DNA of 64,000 nt from Paralithodes platypus (Eukaryota > Arthropoda > Malacostraca > Decapoda > Lithodidae): NCBI GenBank assembly GCA_032716605.1, contig CM064492.1, positions 50,661,975-50,725,974 on the forward strand, written 5' to 3'. This document shows positions 18,897-30,133 of this stretch, piece after piece. The notes under the pieces are model-generated. The model was given only the letters and a program-made list of their open reading frames with translations, did no database searches and was not told the origin of the DNA. Numbering within the stretch: the first letter of the stretch is position 1; every line of letters starts with the position of its first letter. The position numbers and the translations under genes are program-made.

Positions 18897-19072
18897 ACCT
18901 CACTTACTGACTAGGCATTACCTCTCTGGGACGGCCTAGTAAAGGTCAGAGTTGGTACGGTGCCCCCCCCCCCCCCCCCCTCCCTAACTACCTCACTTAT
19001 TGACTAGGCATTACCTCTCTGGGACGGCATAATTAAAGTCAGTGTTGCTACGGTGGCCCCCCCCCCCCCCTG
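18897..19072. repeat. 92-bp tandem duplication with C-tracts
   Basis: The segment CACTTACTGACTAGGCATTA...GGACGGC...poly-C is repeated at 18901 and 18993 (92-bp period). Each unit ends in a run of 14-18 C. Confidence 0.85.
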
Positions 19073-21700
19073 GCCCTCGAGAGTGCCCCCTGGACGTTGG
19101 CCCCCTTCCGGATGACCAGAAGGGCCACCCTGTCAGTTGCCTGGCACCCTGAACCGAGGACCCCTGCTCGAGCTATGGACGTAGGCCTGGACCTAGGACC
19201 CCTGCTCGAATTACGTAACCAGGCCTAGATCGAGGACCCCTGCTCGAGGAGGTAACCAGCTGTGCAAGATTGGCTACTACTCTCTACGCCGGCCAGACCA
19301 GCACTCTCTCCCCCCTGCCCTCCCAAATACTTAAGTGTTTCTGTGTCTTTCTCTGTTGGTTATTGTTGTGAGGTATTGATTATGTAAATATGTGAACCGT
19401 GTCGAGCCCTGAATTACCTGTGATCTGTGCCCAAGATCCCGTACTTGCGTAATAAGTTGCATCCTTCTGAACCTGCATTATTCAGTGTTAATCTTGCTTT
19501 AATTCCTTGACCCTTGTTCAAGACTTTATTTAATTTATAACTTACGCATACGTTACATATCAGTGTCATTAACATATATTCAGGCCCCCCCACGCTCGCA
19601 GATTTACTGACTACGTGTATGTTGATTTATTACTTGTGAGTTGAAGTCCCAATATATTCCGTGATCAATCCATTTATATAATCACTATTTACCTAGAACC
19701 TATGCCCAATTTTCCAACGATTGCTCAGTGTAATTCCTAAAATCTCTATTCAGTAATCGCATATGAAATATATCTTATAGATGTGCTTTTATGTTCTTGT
19801 AAATCTTGATGTTGTGATATTTCGAATACCGTGTTTAGGAATTCTTTCCTCCGTGTTTCGTGTCACTTTCATCCACCATACACTAATTGTATCTGTGTAT
19901 TTTATTCACCTCGCCCTGCTAACCCATTCAGGTTCGAGCCTGGTACTGCCTGTATTAAGTATCAATGAGTAGGACTTCGTCGCCTACGCCCATGTACTAA
20001 TTGTGCCTGTACATTTTATTTCCCTCGCCCTGTTAACTCGTTCAGAAGCGAATCTGATATTGCGTTAAATATCAATGAGCTAAACTTCGTCATTAGCGCC
20101 AATCTAATTATTAAGTACGATCTACCGATCGATATCTATTAATCAGTCAGTTCTCACTTTTTGAGATTTAACTTTAGCATTCATTTAAGTCTGAGTCTAT
20201 TGGAACTCAGTTAGTTCTTTTGTTGGTCTTCGTGTGTTGTTTTAATCGCGAATATTGAAGGTTACATCTTGACCTAATTAATACCAACCAGTAGAACTAT
20301 TAAACTACCTTTTCACTCTTATTAAATTCACGTTATTACTTTGCTTTGCCTAAGAAAAATATAGAAACACGAATTCCTAAGTTCGGTTCGTAATCGTAGC
20401 ATATGTTCAAGTAATATAATTCCGTAATAAGATATAACTTCCTTGAGGGCGATTTTGATACTTCTCAATTACTATAAATAATAATCTCAGCCTTTTCCTG
20501 TAAAGTAAATTAACATCGCACTGCAGCTAAGTTGATAGTTGCATTAACTAGAACAAGTATTATTTACCATCTCAGTTCACCTGGTAACCTTCCCAGTGAC
20601 CTGACCAGAGGGCAAGCTCATGCGGTCAGTTTTAAAAGGGTCAGCTGAGCCCCATGCGTGACTCACCTTGCCTCCTGTGACAGTATCTTTATAACCTCAA
20701 CTCTTCTCATAGTCACCCTAGGATCATTATCTAGGGTATTGAAGTCTCTTTGAAAGAGGAAGATATTTGACTCATTTATTATTGCATTGAAGGTTAAACT
20801 TGATTCTTGTACATTATGCCTCTATGTATGTTTTTCCACATGATCTGATTTAATACTAGACTCTCACGATTGAGTTTTTCTGGTATCAGTAACATTGTTC
20901 TGAAATAAGGACAATATACAGTATATATTTGCTATTATTGTGGGATTTTCCTTTATGATTATTACTCTCAACCAAATCTCATGCTTATTCAATAAAATAT
21001 TTATATGTGTTCTTCCTTGTGTTGTTATTGAGTATTATATTGAACCTTTGAATACCATTTTTACTGCTTATAGAACCTACTCGGGACGTTCCTGTCAAGT
21101 ATATTTAAGTCCATCAAACCAGAATCGGATTGTATTACGGACTGTATCAAGGGAACTAATCTATCAATACCCGGCACAACAGATATGTTAGCCAGATAAG
21201 CAGAAGTTAAATGTGTATGGTGATTTCCTAAGACTTTTTGAGAGTTAACTTAGTTTATATAACTGCCGAAATAGACTAGTTATATCTAGGAGCAGAGAAA
21301 TCTGACTCCGAGTAATGAATTAGGACATTGCAGTAAGATTGCGGGTTTGAAATCAGGGTTGTGTTTAGACTAATATATAGCTTGAGCAATTGTTAGGAGA
21401 AAGGTATAAAGACCTGCCCATTTGGAAACTATTCTGTTAACAAAGGAAATGAATATGCATTATTATAATAATTTATAGATATAGCCTCATCGAAGCATGC
21501 TATCGATTGAATGTGATATCTATTAATGAAGGAACTGTAACTTACATTATCCAATGCAAAGGTTTCCTTTTTAGTTCAGTCGTTGCGACTTGAAACCTGA
21601 GTGGAGTTTAGTCAATCTTTGAATAGCGACTACACATATAGATTGTAATGGGAATTGACAGTTCCAAAGGAAAAGTTTGTACAGTGTAATCGTAGATATT
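19073..21700. other. Unclassified AT-rich DNA
   Basis: No protein-like frame. GGACCCCTGCTCGA occurs three times between 19158 and 19245. CACTAATTGTATCTGTGTATTTTATTCACCTCGCCCTG near 19880 is imperfectly repeated near 19995, giving a ~115-bp diverged duplication. It may be old LTR or leader sequence, but I cannot show paired LTRs. Confidence 0.45.
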
Positions 21701-21713
21701 CAGACTCTTCTAG

Positions 21714-21800
21714 TACAGGCAGGAGGTCCAGAGTTAGAAGTACCAAATTCCTTCGTTTAACCTCTGTGGTGGTATAAGGTGACTGGACCTCCTGCCTGTA
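21714..21800. repeat. Perfect 18-bp inverted repeat beside a B box
   Basis: TACAGGCAGGAGGTCCAG at 21714-21731 is exactly complementary to 21783-21800, with a 51-base loop. The right arm runs directly into the B-box sequence at 21802. Confidence 0.85.
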
Positions 21801-21822
21801 TGGTTCGAATCCTAGCCCTAGC
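21765..21822 (+). repeat. tRNA-derived SINE-like fragment
   Basis: GGTTCGAATCC at 21802-21812 is a perfect RNA polymerase III B box, preceded at the right distance by GTGGTATAAGGTGACTGG, a weak A-box-like stretch. A cloverleaf cannot be completed. The tail CCTAGCCCTAGCA resembles the sequence after the B box at 29145. Confidence 0.5.
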
Positions 21823-21989
21823 AGTTATATTTGTCATCAATTAAACAAATATGACATACTGACGAAGCATTTTGGTACACCGATGATTGCTTTGCCGATC
21901 TTCAGTAGCCAATGCTCACAGTCCTGATTTTATCACAAGCGGCGTTTAAGTTTAAATGTTCACGAGTGTACCAGGTTGACGTCTTAGCA

Positions 21990-22210
21990 ACTGTACAGTA
22001 GCTCCTATGAATATGGATGCACTCCGTGATCATATGCATTAAAGTATATAAAGTAGTGTAATTATCGTATAACAATAATTGACAGCAAAGACTGACATTT
22101 TTCCTACAATTTAAGTAAAATATATTCAAGAATAATTCAACCATAGTATTTTTCTTTCCATATATAAATTCACCGAATGAGTACAAATTTATGTGGGTAA
22201 CTGTACCTTC
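21990..22210. mobile_element. F5 MITE copy 3
   Basis: Left arm CTGTACAGTAGCTCCTATGAAT...CACTCCGTGATCATATG. Right arm, reversed, GGTACAGTTACCCACATAAAT...CATTCGGTGAATTTATATATGG. Same layout as the copies near 3.8 and 4.2 kb, but more diverged. Confidence 0.6.
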
Positions 22211-22374
22211 ATCGAACTATATTTATGTGCCATTAGATTTAATGACGCGATTATGGAAGCAAACGCTAATGCAATGATTTATAACAATGACTTTCAGGCA
22301 AATAATAACTTCATATCAACATTAATGCTTATGTCTGAGCTAACAAGTCCACGTCATGATGAAAAATCGTAGTC

Positions 22375-22640
22375 TCTGTCTCTCTCTCACACACAAATTC
22401 ACACACACACACTCTCTCTCACACTCTTTTCCTCTCACAAACTCACTATCTCTCTCTCTCTCCCTCTCTCATGCAAGTATACTAATCAACTTGGAAGATA
22501 TTTGCATTGAACAGAGAAAGGAAAAATATGTTTTCATTTTTCCTATCATATACCTAACCAAAATTGATATTGGATACACACTCTCTCTCTCTCTCTCTCT
22601 CTGTTCCTTATTCCACTCTGATACTCTCTCTCGTTTCTTC
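22375..22640. repeat. CT/CA microsatellite cluster
   Basis: Two imperfect CT tracts (about 22375-22470 and 22580-22636) separated by AT-rich sequence. Confidence 0.9.
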
Positions 22641-22826
22641 CCACCCAGCTTTCTCGAGGGGATAGCACAATAATTAATATACAAACAAAAATAAACCCTA
22701 TAGTATTCAAATTCTCCACACACACGTCTCGCTGTTGAGCCGGTAATTAGTGGCTTTTCACAACATCCATCACTGAAGCTGGCTCTATAGACGGAGGCAT
22801 TAGGGAGCGGTAAACATTGTGGGAGG

Positions 22827-23040
22827 AGGAGAGAGAGTTCCGTAGAGTTACATAGATACACGGGCTAGGAGAGAGAGAGAGTTCCGTAGAGTTACATAGA
22901 TACACGGGCTAGGAGAGAGAGAGGGTTCCGTAGAGGTACATAGATACACGGGCCAGGAGAGACAGAGTTCCGTAGAGTTACATATATACACGGGCCAGGA
23001 GAGAGTTCCGTAGAGTTACATAGATACACCTGCCAGAAGA
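22827..23040. repeat. 40-bp minisatellite, part 1
   Basis: About five units of GTTCCGTAGAGTTACATAG followed by ATACACGGGCYAGGAGAGAGA. Unit lengths vary from 33 to 45 bp with the GA spacer. L2 follows directly at 23041. Confidence 0.95.
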
Positions 23041-23267
23041 GAGTACAAAAAGAGTACAAAAGAAATCAAGCAACAACAGATTTAGTGACCCTTCTAGGTT
23101 GCTTGTCCTCCAAAACACTGAGGATCAAGTGTCCAAACAGTGGTTTAGAGTGGGTAAGGGAACATTGGAAAGGGAATTACTGCCCTGGAACTAATGTCCG
23201 TGGCAGGATTAGGAAGTTAGTAGGGGACAGATGGGTTAGTAACTGAGGGGGGGATACAATAAAGTTA

Positions 23268-24527
23268 TTAATTTACAAACGCAGTCAGTCGCGGGTTTGA
23301 TGCGAGATATTTGTCTAGGCGGAGTTTAAATGAATCAACGGTGATGCAGTCTATAACGTTTCGGGGAAGCCCATTCCACAAGTTGACAACTCGATTGAAG
23401 AAGAAATTCTTAGATTCGTGTGAGTTAAAAGATTTACCAATAATTTTGCAACCGTTTCCCCGCGTGTAATTAGATTGGTCGATAGTGAAGTACTTACTAC
23501 AGTTCATATTGTCGATGCCTTTGATGATTTTGAACACTTGAATTAAGTCACCTCTTAATCTGCGCTGGGTTAAAGGAAATAGATTTAATTCTCTAAGACG
23601 CTCTTCGTATGGTTTGTTCTTTAGGCTAGGTATCATTTTGGTATCTCTACGTTGAACTCGTTCTAGCTTGTTTATATCTTTTTGGTAATAAGGGCACCAG
23701 GATTGAACGCAGTATTCCAGAAGAGGGCGGACTAAGGAATTGTAAAGGGTTAGGATAACTTCTTTGGATTTATGCTCAAATGACCTGCCTATAAAGCCAA
23801 TTATTTTGTTTGCCTTCTTAACAACTTCTGAACATTGTTGACTCGGTTTTAGGTTACTCGATATTGTTACTCCCAGATCGGTTTCTCTGTTTACATTCTT
23901 AAGCTGAGTGCCATTCATCGAATAGTTTGCTTTCTCATTTAGGTATCCGATATGTAGTACTTTACATTTATCCGCATTGAAACTCATTTGCCAAATTTGG
24001 GCCCAACATGACAATTTATCTAGATTGTGTTGCATATCGTCAACTTGTTCTTTTGAGAGTACGCTATTTGCAATTTTTGTATCGTCAGCAAATTTTGAGA
24101 TGGTACAGGTGAGACCCTCATCTATGTCGTTGATGTAAATTAGAAAGAGAATTGGTCCTAGTACCGATCCCTGGGGTACCCCGCTACTTACATTGGCCCA
24201 TTTAGATGCCTTACCGTTTATGACTACTCTTTGCTTTCTGTCGCTGAGCCAATTTTCTATCCATTTCAACACACCGTCTTGTATTCCATGCGCTTTTAGT
24301 TTTAGCAGTAAACGTTTGTGGGGAACTTTGTCAAAGGCCTTTTGAAAATCAAGGTATATAATATCTACAGCTTTACTCTCATCGTAGAGGTTGAGGATAT
24401 CGTGGAAGAAGTCTAAGATGTTTGTTAAACAGGAACGTTTTTTACGAAAGCCGTGTTGAGTATCTTTAAGTATGTTATTTTCCTCTAAGTGATTTACGAG
24501 TCTGTCTCGTATGACCGTTTCTAGCAT
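23268..24527 (-). pseudogene. L2 RT core and C-terminal region
   Basis: 419-codon frame starting at an internal Met (MLETVIRDRL). It carries RT motifs A, B and C and the WNGLPRNVI C-terminal block, all intact. Its natural upstream part is cut off by the stop at 24624, so the Met is not the original start. Differences from L1 over this stretch are only a few residues (for example D for V in QRRDTKMIPS). Confidence 0.9.
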
Positions 24528-24623
24528 TTTACATACAACTGAGGTTAAGCTAATTGGACGATAGTTACTGGGTAGGGATTTGCTTCCTTTTTTTAATATC
24601 GGTGTTACGTTGGCTAGCTTCCA

Positions 24624-25478
24624 CTAATCGGGCATAGTTCCAGACTGCAAGGATTTATTGAATAGTAATGTCAGTGGTTTGGAGAGCTCATCCTTAGCTT
24701 CCTTTAGAACTCTAGGCGAGATTGTATCAGGTCCAGGCGTTTTATTTACCTTGAGTTTATCTAAACAATTCAATACTTCGCTCTCTGTAACGGTGATATT
24801 GCTTAGAACATCTGAATTATCAATCTGAATCGGCGATGGTGTAGGGATATTACTGAGGTTTTCTGTTGTAAAAACTGATGCAAAGAAGGTATTGAGGGCA
24901 TTACTCATTTGTACTTCGTCTTTGGTGTATTCTCCATTTTCATCGACTAACGGTCCAACAGTTGAAGTAACTACTTTTTTCTTTCTGATATAACTATAGA
25001 ATTCTTTCGGGTTTGTTTTACTTTGATTCGCAATATGTAACTCTAAGGTCTTTTTACTTTGCTTAATTAACTTTTTGGCTTTGCGTCGTAGCTCTACAAA
25101 TTTCAGCCGTTCTTCGTCATTTTGTGAGGATTTTAATCTATCATTAGCAAATTTTTTAGCAAGCAGGCAGTTTGAAATATCTTTATTCCACCATTTGGGC
25201 TTATTATTATGGCCTGGACGCCGTATTTTCGATGGTATGCAGTCTTGCACTGCTTTTAGGTAAGAGGATTCGAATAACTTCCAAGATGTATTTATGTCGT
25301 TATTGTGAATTAAAAAGCTCCAGTCAGTTTCTTTAAACATAGCTCTAAGTTTATGGAAGTTTGCTTTCTTGAAATTAGGGACTTTTTCGATGCTACTATT
25401 TGGTTCGTTACTAGTAAACTTTAAAGTGAAAGTTATCGTACGATGGTCGCTGTTACTGAATTCATCACCAACATTCAA
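24624..25478 (-). pseudogene. L2 endonuclease end, linker and RT fingers
   Basis: 284 codons open before the amber codon. It begins in the endonuclease tail (NVGDEFSNSDHRTITF, including the catalytic SDH block), continues through a Lys/Arg-rich linker (KPKWWNKDISNCLLAKK), and ends in the RT entry block at MPD. The first codon is TTG preceded by a frameshift, so this is not a true start. Confidence 0.88.
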
Positions 25479-25727
25479 AATTCTCTATTAATTCTTCTTT
25501 TGTTGCAAGTACAATGTCAAGAACGTTATTACCACGGGTTGGCGTTCGAACAAATTGATAAAGTGAACTCTCTTGCAAGTTCGTATACAAGTCATGTTCG
25601 TATACAAGTCAAGTAAGAGTATCGCCCCACTTGGTCACAGGTAAATTAAAGTCGCCAAAAATTACGGTATCTTGTGAGTTACTTACATCTGCAATTTGTT
25701 CGTAAATTTCTCGGTCAGTTTGCACTG

Positions 25728-26600
25728 AGAGAGAGGGTTCCGTAGAGTTACATAGATACACACACGGGCCAGGAGAGAGAGTTCCATAAAATTATATAGA
25801 AACACGGGCCAGGAGAGAGTTCCATAAAGTTACGTAGATACACGGGCCAGGAGAGAGAGAGTTCCATAAAGTTACGTAGATGCACGGGCCTAGAGAGAGA
25901 GTTCTATAAAGTTACATAGATACACGGGCCAGGAGAGAGAGTTCCATAAAGTTACATAGATACACGGGCCAGGAGAGAGAGTTCCATAAAGTTACATAGA
26001 TACACGAGCCAGGAGAGAGAGTTCCATAAAGTTACATAGATACACGGGCCAGGCGAGAGTTCCATAGAGTTACATAGATACACGGGCCAGGAGAGAGAGT
26101 TCCATAAAGTTACATAGATACACGGGCCAGGAGAGAGAGTTCCATAGATACACGGGCCAGGAGAGAGAGTTCCATAAAGTTACATAGATACACGGGCCAG
26201 GAGAGAGAGTTCCATAAAGTTACATAGATACACGAGCCAGGAGAGAGAGAGTTCCATAGAGTTACATATATACACGGGCCAGGAGAGAGAGTTCCATACA
26301 GTTACATAGATACACGGGCCAGGATAGAGAGTTCCATAAAGTTACATAGATACACGGGCCAGGAGAGATAGTTCCGTAGAGTTACATAGATACACGGGGC
26401 AGGATAGATAGTTCCATAGAGTTACATAGATACACGGGTCAGGAGAGAGAGAGTTCCGTAGAGTTACATAGATACACGGGGCAGGAGAGAGAGTTCCATA
26501 GATACACGGGCCAGGAGAGAGAGTTCCGTAAAGTTACATAGATAGACGGGGCAGGAGAGAGAGTTCCATAGAGTTACATAAATACACGGGGCACACAGAC
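25728..26600. repeat. 40-bp minisatellite, part 2
   Basis: More than 20 units of GTTCCATAAAGTTACATAGA plus TACACGGGCCAGGAGAGAGA, period about 38-42 bp. It is the continuation of the array at 22827, interrupted by L2. Near its end the array passes into CACACAGACTTTGCGGTCCTTAC, which also adjoins LINE L5 at 62590. Confidence 0.96.
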
Positions 26601-26756
26601 TTTGCGGTCCTTACTGTATAGTCTTATGTTTTCCCAGCTGGTGGTAAAATTGCTATGTTGCTGTCTAGGTTACTCAGTTTGTGAAGCGTAATGTCTTGTT
26701 TATTATGGAAGCTTGGCATTAATACAACACAGATACATAGCAGATTAATGTTTTCC

Positions 26757-26977
26757 ATTATACCCCTTCTGTACCGGCGACGTCTTTCTAATTTTATTCT
26801 AGCTATATTTGAAGATTTTGTGAAGTTTATGAAGGATCTGTGGTAGTAAAACGAGTTAAGTGAGATAGTTAAAAAACAAACTGTTAATTGCTGGAGGCCC
26901 TTTGTAAACTGATGAAAATCGTCTAATAGTAGCCAGAATGCAATACAAAAAGACGTCGCCGGTACAGAAGGGGTTAA
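26757..26977. mobile_element. F3 palindromic MITE
   Basis: Ends CCCCTTCTGTACCGGCGACGTC and GACGTCGCCGGTACAGAAGGGGTTAA are complementary. Inner blocks ATTCTAGCTATATTTGAAGATTTTGTG and ACTGATGAAAATCGTCTAATAG-TAGCCAGAAT pair imperfectly. About 215 bp, non-coding. The right flank is TTAA, the left TTATA. Confidence 0.85.
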
Positions 26978-27032
26978 ATATCGATAAATCAGTTACTAAA
27001 GGATCAATATACCAGTAGCTGAAATAAAACTA

Positions 27033-27180
27033 ACTACTAGGCAGTCCGAACATGCTACTATGTGGAAGACAAGGACAGCCATACAGAGGGATCTCTCCCC
27101 ATCTACCACTTCTACTGGTCTTGGGTAGGCATCAAGTATGGTTGGGTAAATGTTGACTGGCAGTTCATAGTAAAGAATGA
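27033..27180 (-). repeat. CR1-like LINE 3' UTR fragment
   Basis: ACTAGGCAGTCCGAACATGCTACTATGTGGAAGACAAGGA and CTCTCCCCATCTACCACTTCT align with the 3' UTR beside L5 (62620-62700). Confidence 0.65.
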
Positions 27181-27254
27181 AAGTGACGAATAAAGTACAC
27201 TTCAGACACTTAATATATTAATATATATATAGACTTATTTTTCACAACTATTTC

Positions 27255-27845
27255 TTATAATATATACCCTATATATTTGTATGTGTGTTTTTTCTGTGTA
27301 TGAATGAGACAAAAGACAAAGCTGCCTGTAGCAAGTGTCTCCCCAAAGTTGAAAGACGGCCAGAGAGCCAAATTCAAGGTAGTGTACAGTACGTTGGAGT
27401 CAAAATTCCTGGACACACGGAGCTTGAAGTAGTTAAAATTATAGATTAAGGGAGAGTTCCACAGCTTGCTTGTTGAGTAGAAGAAAGACTGAGCATATTG
27501 GTTCACTCTTGGGTTAGAGAAATGGACAGAATAGGGGTGACAGTGTGTTGAAGGCTGGGTGCCCCCAACTCTTCGAAAGGAAGGAGATATACACTGAAAA
27601 GCTCTGAAGAACACTTGTTATTATAATACCAGTAGAAGAGTGAGAGAGATGCAACATTACGGCTAATAGAGCGAGAGAGAGTGTAGGGAATTAGTAAGAG
27701 GAAGTAAGTTGATGAGACGGAATGGTTTCGGCTCGACCTTTTCGAGAAGTGCGGCATGGATTAATCCGCCCCACACATGCGAGCAATACTCGATACATGG
27801 GCTCACTGGTCCCCTATAAAGAGAACAATGCTGTAGAGAGAGAGA
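27255..27845 (-). pseudogene. LINE C-terminal fragment (L6)
   Basis: Minus-strand remnants of the region following RT in a Jockey-like LINE. In order: SPCIEYCSHVWGGLIHAALLEKVE, a frameshift near 27670, RNVASLSLFYWYYNNKCSSELF, a further frameshift near 27580, then SFFYSTSKLWNSPLI. The CIEYC...VW and ASLSLFYRYY-type blocks are typical of this domain. The frame is split into at least three pieces. The RT itself is absent. Confidence 0.75.
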
Positions 27846-27971
27846 GGCGGAAAGATTACTTGTGTTGAAACGCGAGCGTCAGATGAATAATATATTTTGT
27901 TGCTGCTTTTCAAACTCAGCTTGCTCTTCCAATAAAACAATTATTGCAATTGTAAAATCCAGAGGCATTTA

Positions 27972-28185
27972 TTAACCTATTAAGTACCGGTGACGTCCTT
28001 TTCATCATATTCTGGCAACTACCAGACGATTTTATTCAAATAAATAAGGACATCCAGCAATTAACAGGCTTCAAACTATCTCGCTTCATAATGTTTACTA
28101 CCACAGACCCTTCTTAAGCTACACACATCGTTTAAATATAGCTAGAATAGAACTAAAACGACGTCGCCGGTACAGAAGAGGTTAA
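27972..28185. mobile_element. F3 palindromic MITE
   Basis: TTAA on both sides. Ends CCTATTAAGTACCGGTGACGTCC and GACGTCGCCGGTACAGAAGAGG. The central half is in the opposite orientation to the 26.76 kb copy (AACAGGCTTCAAACTATCTCGC), as expected for a palindrome read the other way. Confidence 0.82.
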
Positions 28186-28226
28186 GATGTATGGTAATCT
28201 TTTAGATATAAGGTATTGAAGATGGT

Positions 28227-28535
28227 TTAAGGGGAGATGGGTCGGTTTTTTGGACCCCTTTCTCCTTTGTGTTTAGCCCCATTAGTTTTGACATTTTAAG
28301 ACGTTCGGCCCATTAGTTTGGCGATTTTAAGACTTTACCCCCCATTTCTTTGTCAATATTAAGACCTTTCGTGCCATTTAGGTGTCGATTTTTTTCTGGC
28401 GAGCGATAGCGAGCCTGTAATTTTCTAGGCAAAAATGTACAAATTTATCTTGAAGGGGGGTCTAGGGGGTGTTTTCTACAGGTTGATAGAGGTATAGCGA
28501 GAAAACTAAAAAACTAAATTAACAAATAAATTAAT
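28227..28535. mobile_element. F2 palindromic MITE, left part
   Basis: Starts TTAAGGGGAGATGGGTCGG and contains CCCCATTAGTTTTGACATTTTAAGACG, GTCAATATTAAGACC and the core GGCGAGCGATAGCGAGCC at 28398-28415. It then has the inner AAGGGGGGTCTAGGGGGTGTT block. The right arm is lost in A-rich sequence. Confidence 0.78.
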
Positions 28536-28613
28536 ATGCCAAAAAAAAAAAAACAACAACAACAACACAGCCACTAGCCCCTTATAAAAGCCGGTATCAT
28601 ATGAGTGCTTCAT

Positions 28614-28827
28614 TACTTAGCCCCTTGATGATTATGATGCGTTTTGACTGTTTAACCTGGCTAATAATAGGCGATTTTATTCAGCTTAGGAAGGGTATGT
28701 GGAAGTCAGAGGGTGAGTTGAGAGTATTTAACCCTTTTGATGCCCACTGGTTCTGTCTAAGATGTACAAAATCGTCTAATGATAGCCAGAATAGAATGTA
28801 AAAGTGCGTCATAATCTTCAAGGGTAT
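28614..28827. mobile_element. F3-variant MITE (GATTATGACGC ends)
   Basis: Ends CCCCTTGATGATTATGATGCG and GCGTCATAATCTTCAAGGG pair with each other. The inner CTAATAATAGGCGATTTTATTCAGCTTAGGAAGG and AAAATCGTCTAATGATAGCCAGAATA blocks are those of F3. Confidence 0.75.
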
Positions 28828-28871
28828 AATTGTTATCGTCCACACTGGTCTGGCTAATTATGATTTAAACT

Positions 28872-28975
28872 TTAACCCCTTGAGGATTATGACGCATTTA
28901 ACAGTGTATTCTGGCTATCATTAGGCGATTATATTCTGTTTTGGAAGATGCTCCGGCAGTCAAAGGGGTAACAAC
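28872..28975. mobile_element. F3-variant MITE, half copy
   Basis: TTAACCCCTTGAGGATTATGACGC, then CTGGCTATCATTAGGCGATTATATTCTG. It closes early with AGTCAAAGGGGTAA, so the second half is deleted. Confidence 0.65.
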
Positions 28976-29094
28976 TGTTTTGTAGTGTAGTGTACTCTGA
29001 AACATGGGTCTCACGATTTCATATGGGATTAACTTTGCGCAAGTAGAATTTCCCTTCTGCTGTATATATGGGAAAAAGGTTGCTTAGTTTTATC

Positions 29095-29170
29095 ACGCCG
29101 TGGTAAAGTAGGCTAAAGTGTGGGAAGTCATTCTGATTGACTGTGGTTCGAATCCTGCCTAAGCCCTAAG
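29095..29170 (+). repeat. tRNA-derived SINE-like sequence
   Basis: GCCGTGGTAAAGTAGGCTAA (A-box-like) and, 45 bases on, GGTTCGAATCC at 29145-29155 (perfect B box), then TGCCTAAGCCCTAAGCA. The acceptor stem does not pair, so it is not an intact tRNA gene. Confidence 0.6.
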
Positions 29171-29216
29171 CATATATTCATGTAACTCAACCCTATTTTT
29201 GAGATACTACACAAAC

Positions 29217-29242
29217 ACACACACACAGACAGACGCACACAT

Positions 29243-29287
<45 letters not shown>

Positions 29288-29310
29288 TACAGTATATATA
29301 TATATATATA
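29217..29310. repeat. CA and TA microsatellites
   Basis: (CA)n/(CAGA)n leading into (TA)n with a short TTATACAG break. Confidence 0.92.
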
Positions 29311-29340
29311 CAGGATCATGTCAGACAGGTTGGGAGAGAG

Positions 29341-29513
29341 GTATCCTGACCAAGGATTCGAACCCACTCACTCCAGGTATTTTTGGAAGAGTTGTGCACC
29401 GTATCCACTCGACCATGAGCGACCATGTGATCCGCTCATGGTCGAGTGGATACGGTGCACTACTCTTCCAAAAACATTTGGAGTGAGTGAGTTTGAATCC
29501 TGGTTAGGATATC
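29341..29513. repeat. Head-to-head tRNA-like palindrome
   Basis: Two ~80-base arms (29341-29420 and 29434-29513) are complementary with about six mismatches around a 13-base spacer. Each arm reads outward as a tRNA-like sequence: A-box-like TGGTCGAGTGGATACGG, then a B box (GGTTCGAATCC in the left arm read in reverse, AGTTTGAATCC in the right). Acceptor stems do not pair. It is bounded by (TA)n tracts on both sides. Confidence 0.8.
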
Positions 29514-29525
29514 TATCTATCTATC

Positions 29526-29591
<66 letters not shown>
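29511..29591. repeat. ATCT and TA microsatellite
   Basis: (ATCT)4 followed by about 60 bp of (TA)n. Confidence 0.95.
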
Positions 29592-29594
<3 letters not shown>

Positions 29595-29929
29595 TCTACA
29601 TAAGTCTATGCATTGCTCAAAGTACCATACCAAGTAAAACAAATAAGGAAGATTAGGTGTTACATTGATTTGACATAAACCAAGGCCACTACACTGGCAA
29701 ATCAGATATAGCAATATGCCAGCCAATAATTTACAGCGAATACCTAATCACGACAAAGAACCCAGGCAAAATGTCTGACGAAAAAGATTAATTACGTCGT
29801 GTTACGACCAGGCGAATTCAAGAATTCAATTGTTCGATGTCTGAAACGACTAAAGCTAGCATATATCTTCAAGATTTAAATAATTAAACTTGCAGAATCT
29901 ATTCCCATAAAACAAATATATCATGACCA

Positions 29930-30133
29930 CAGGCCATTTCCTCCAAAACTACAGGCTCGCTATTGCTCGCCAGGAATAAACCGGCACGTAAAGTCTAAAT
30001 ATTGACAACAAAAAAGGGACAAAAGGTCTTAAAATCGCAAAATTTCTGGGGCAAATGTCTTAGAATATCACAACTAATGGGGTTAAACATGAAGGAGAAG
30101 GGGGCCCAGAAAAAAACTAATACTTCCCCTTAA
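29930..30133. mobile_element. F2 palindromic MITE, right part
   Basis: Contains CTCGCTATTGCTCGCCAGGA (inverted core), AATATTGACAACAAAAAAGGGACAAAAGGTCTTA, ACTAATGGGGTTAAACATGA and ends CTTCCCCTTAA. The left arm is missing. Confidence 0.78.

Larger units (their letters stand above)
23041..25727 (-). mobile_element. LINE L2: CR1-like, with partial endonuclease
   Basis: Longest CR1-like copy in the window, minus strand. It runs from the C-terminal half of the apurinic-type endonuclease (GDFN motif near 25640-25655, SDH motif near 25450), through the linker and RT (motif A YLDFQKAFDKV, SGVPQGSVLGP, FADDTKI), to the 3' UTR and terminal GAGTACAAAA repeats. It is nearly identical to L1 over their shared length. 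Breaks: an in-frame stop after the GDFN block (~25617), a one-base frameshift near 25480, and a nonsense change at 24624-24626 (Gln in L1, amber here). It is 5'-truncated inside the endonuclease and embedded in minisatellite DNA on both sides. Confidence 0.93.

Noticed and set aside
22827..26600. CRISPR-like array of 40-bp repeats
   Set aside because: Units are contiguous without unique spacers, in a eukaryotic repeat context interrupted by a LINE. It is a minisatellite.
29095..29170. Functional tRNA gene
   Set aside because: A and B boxes are present, but acceptor and anticodon stems do not pair.
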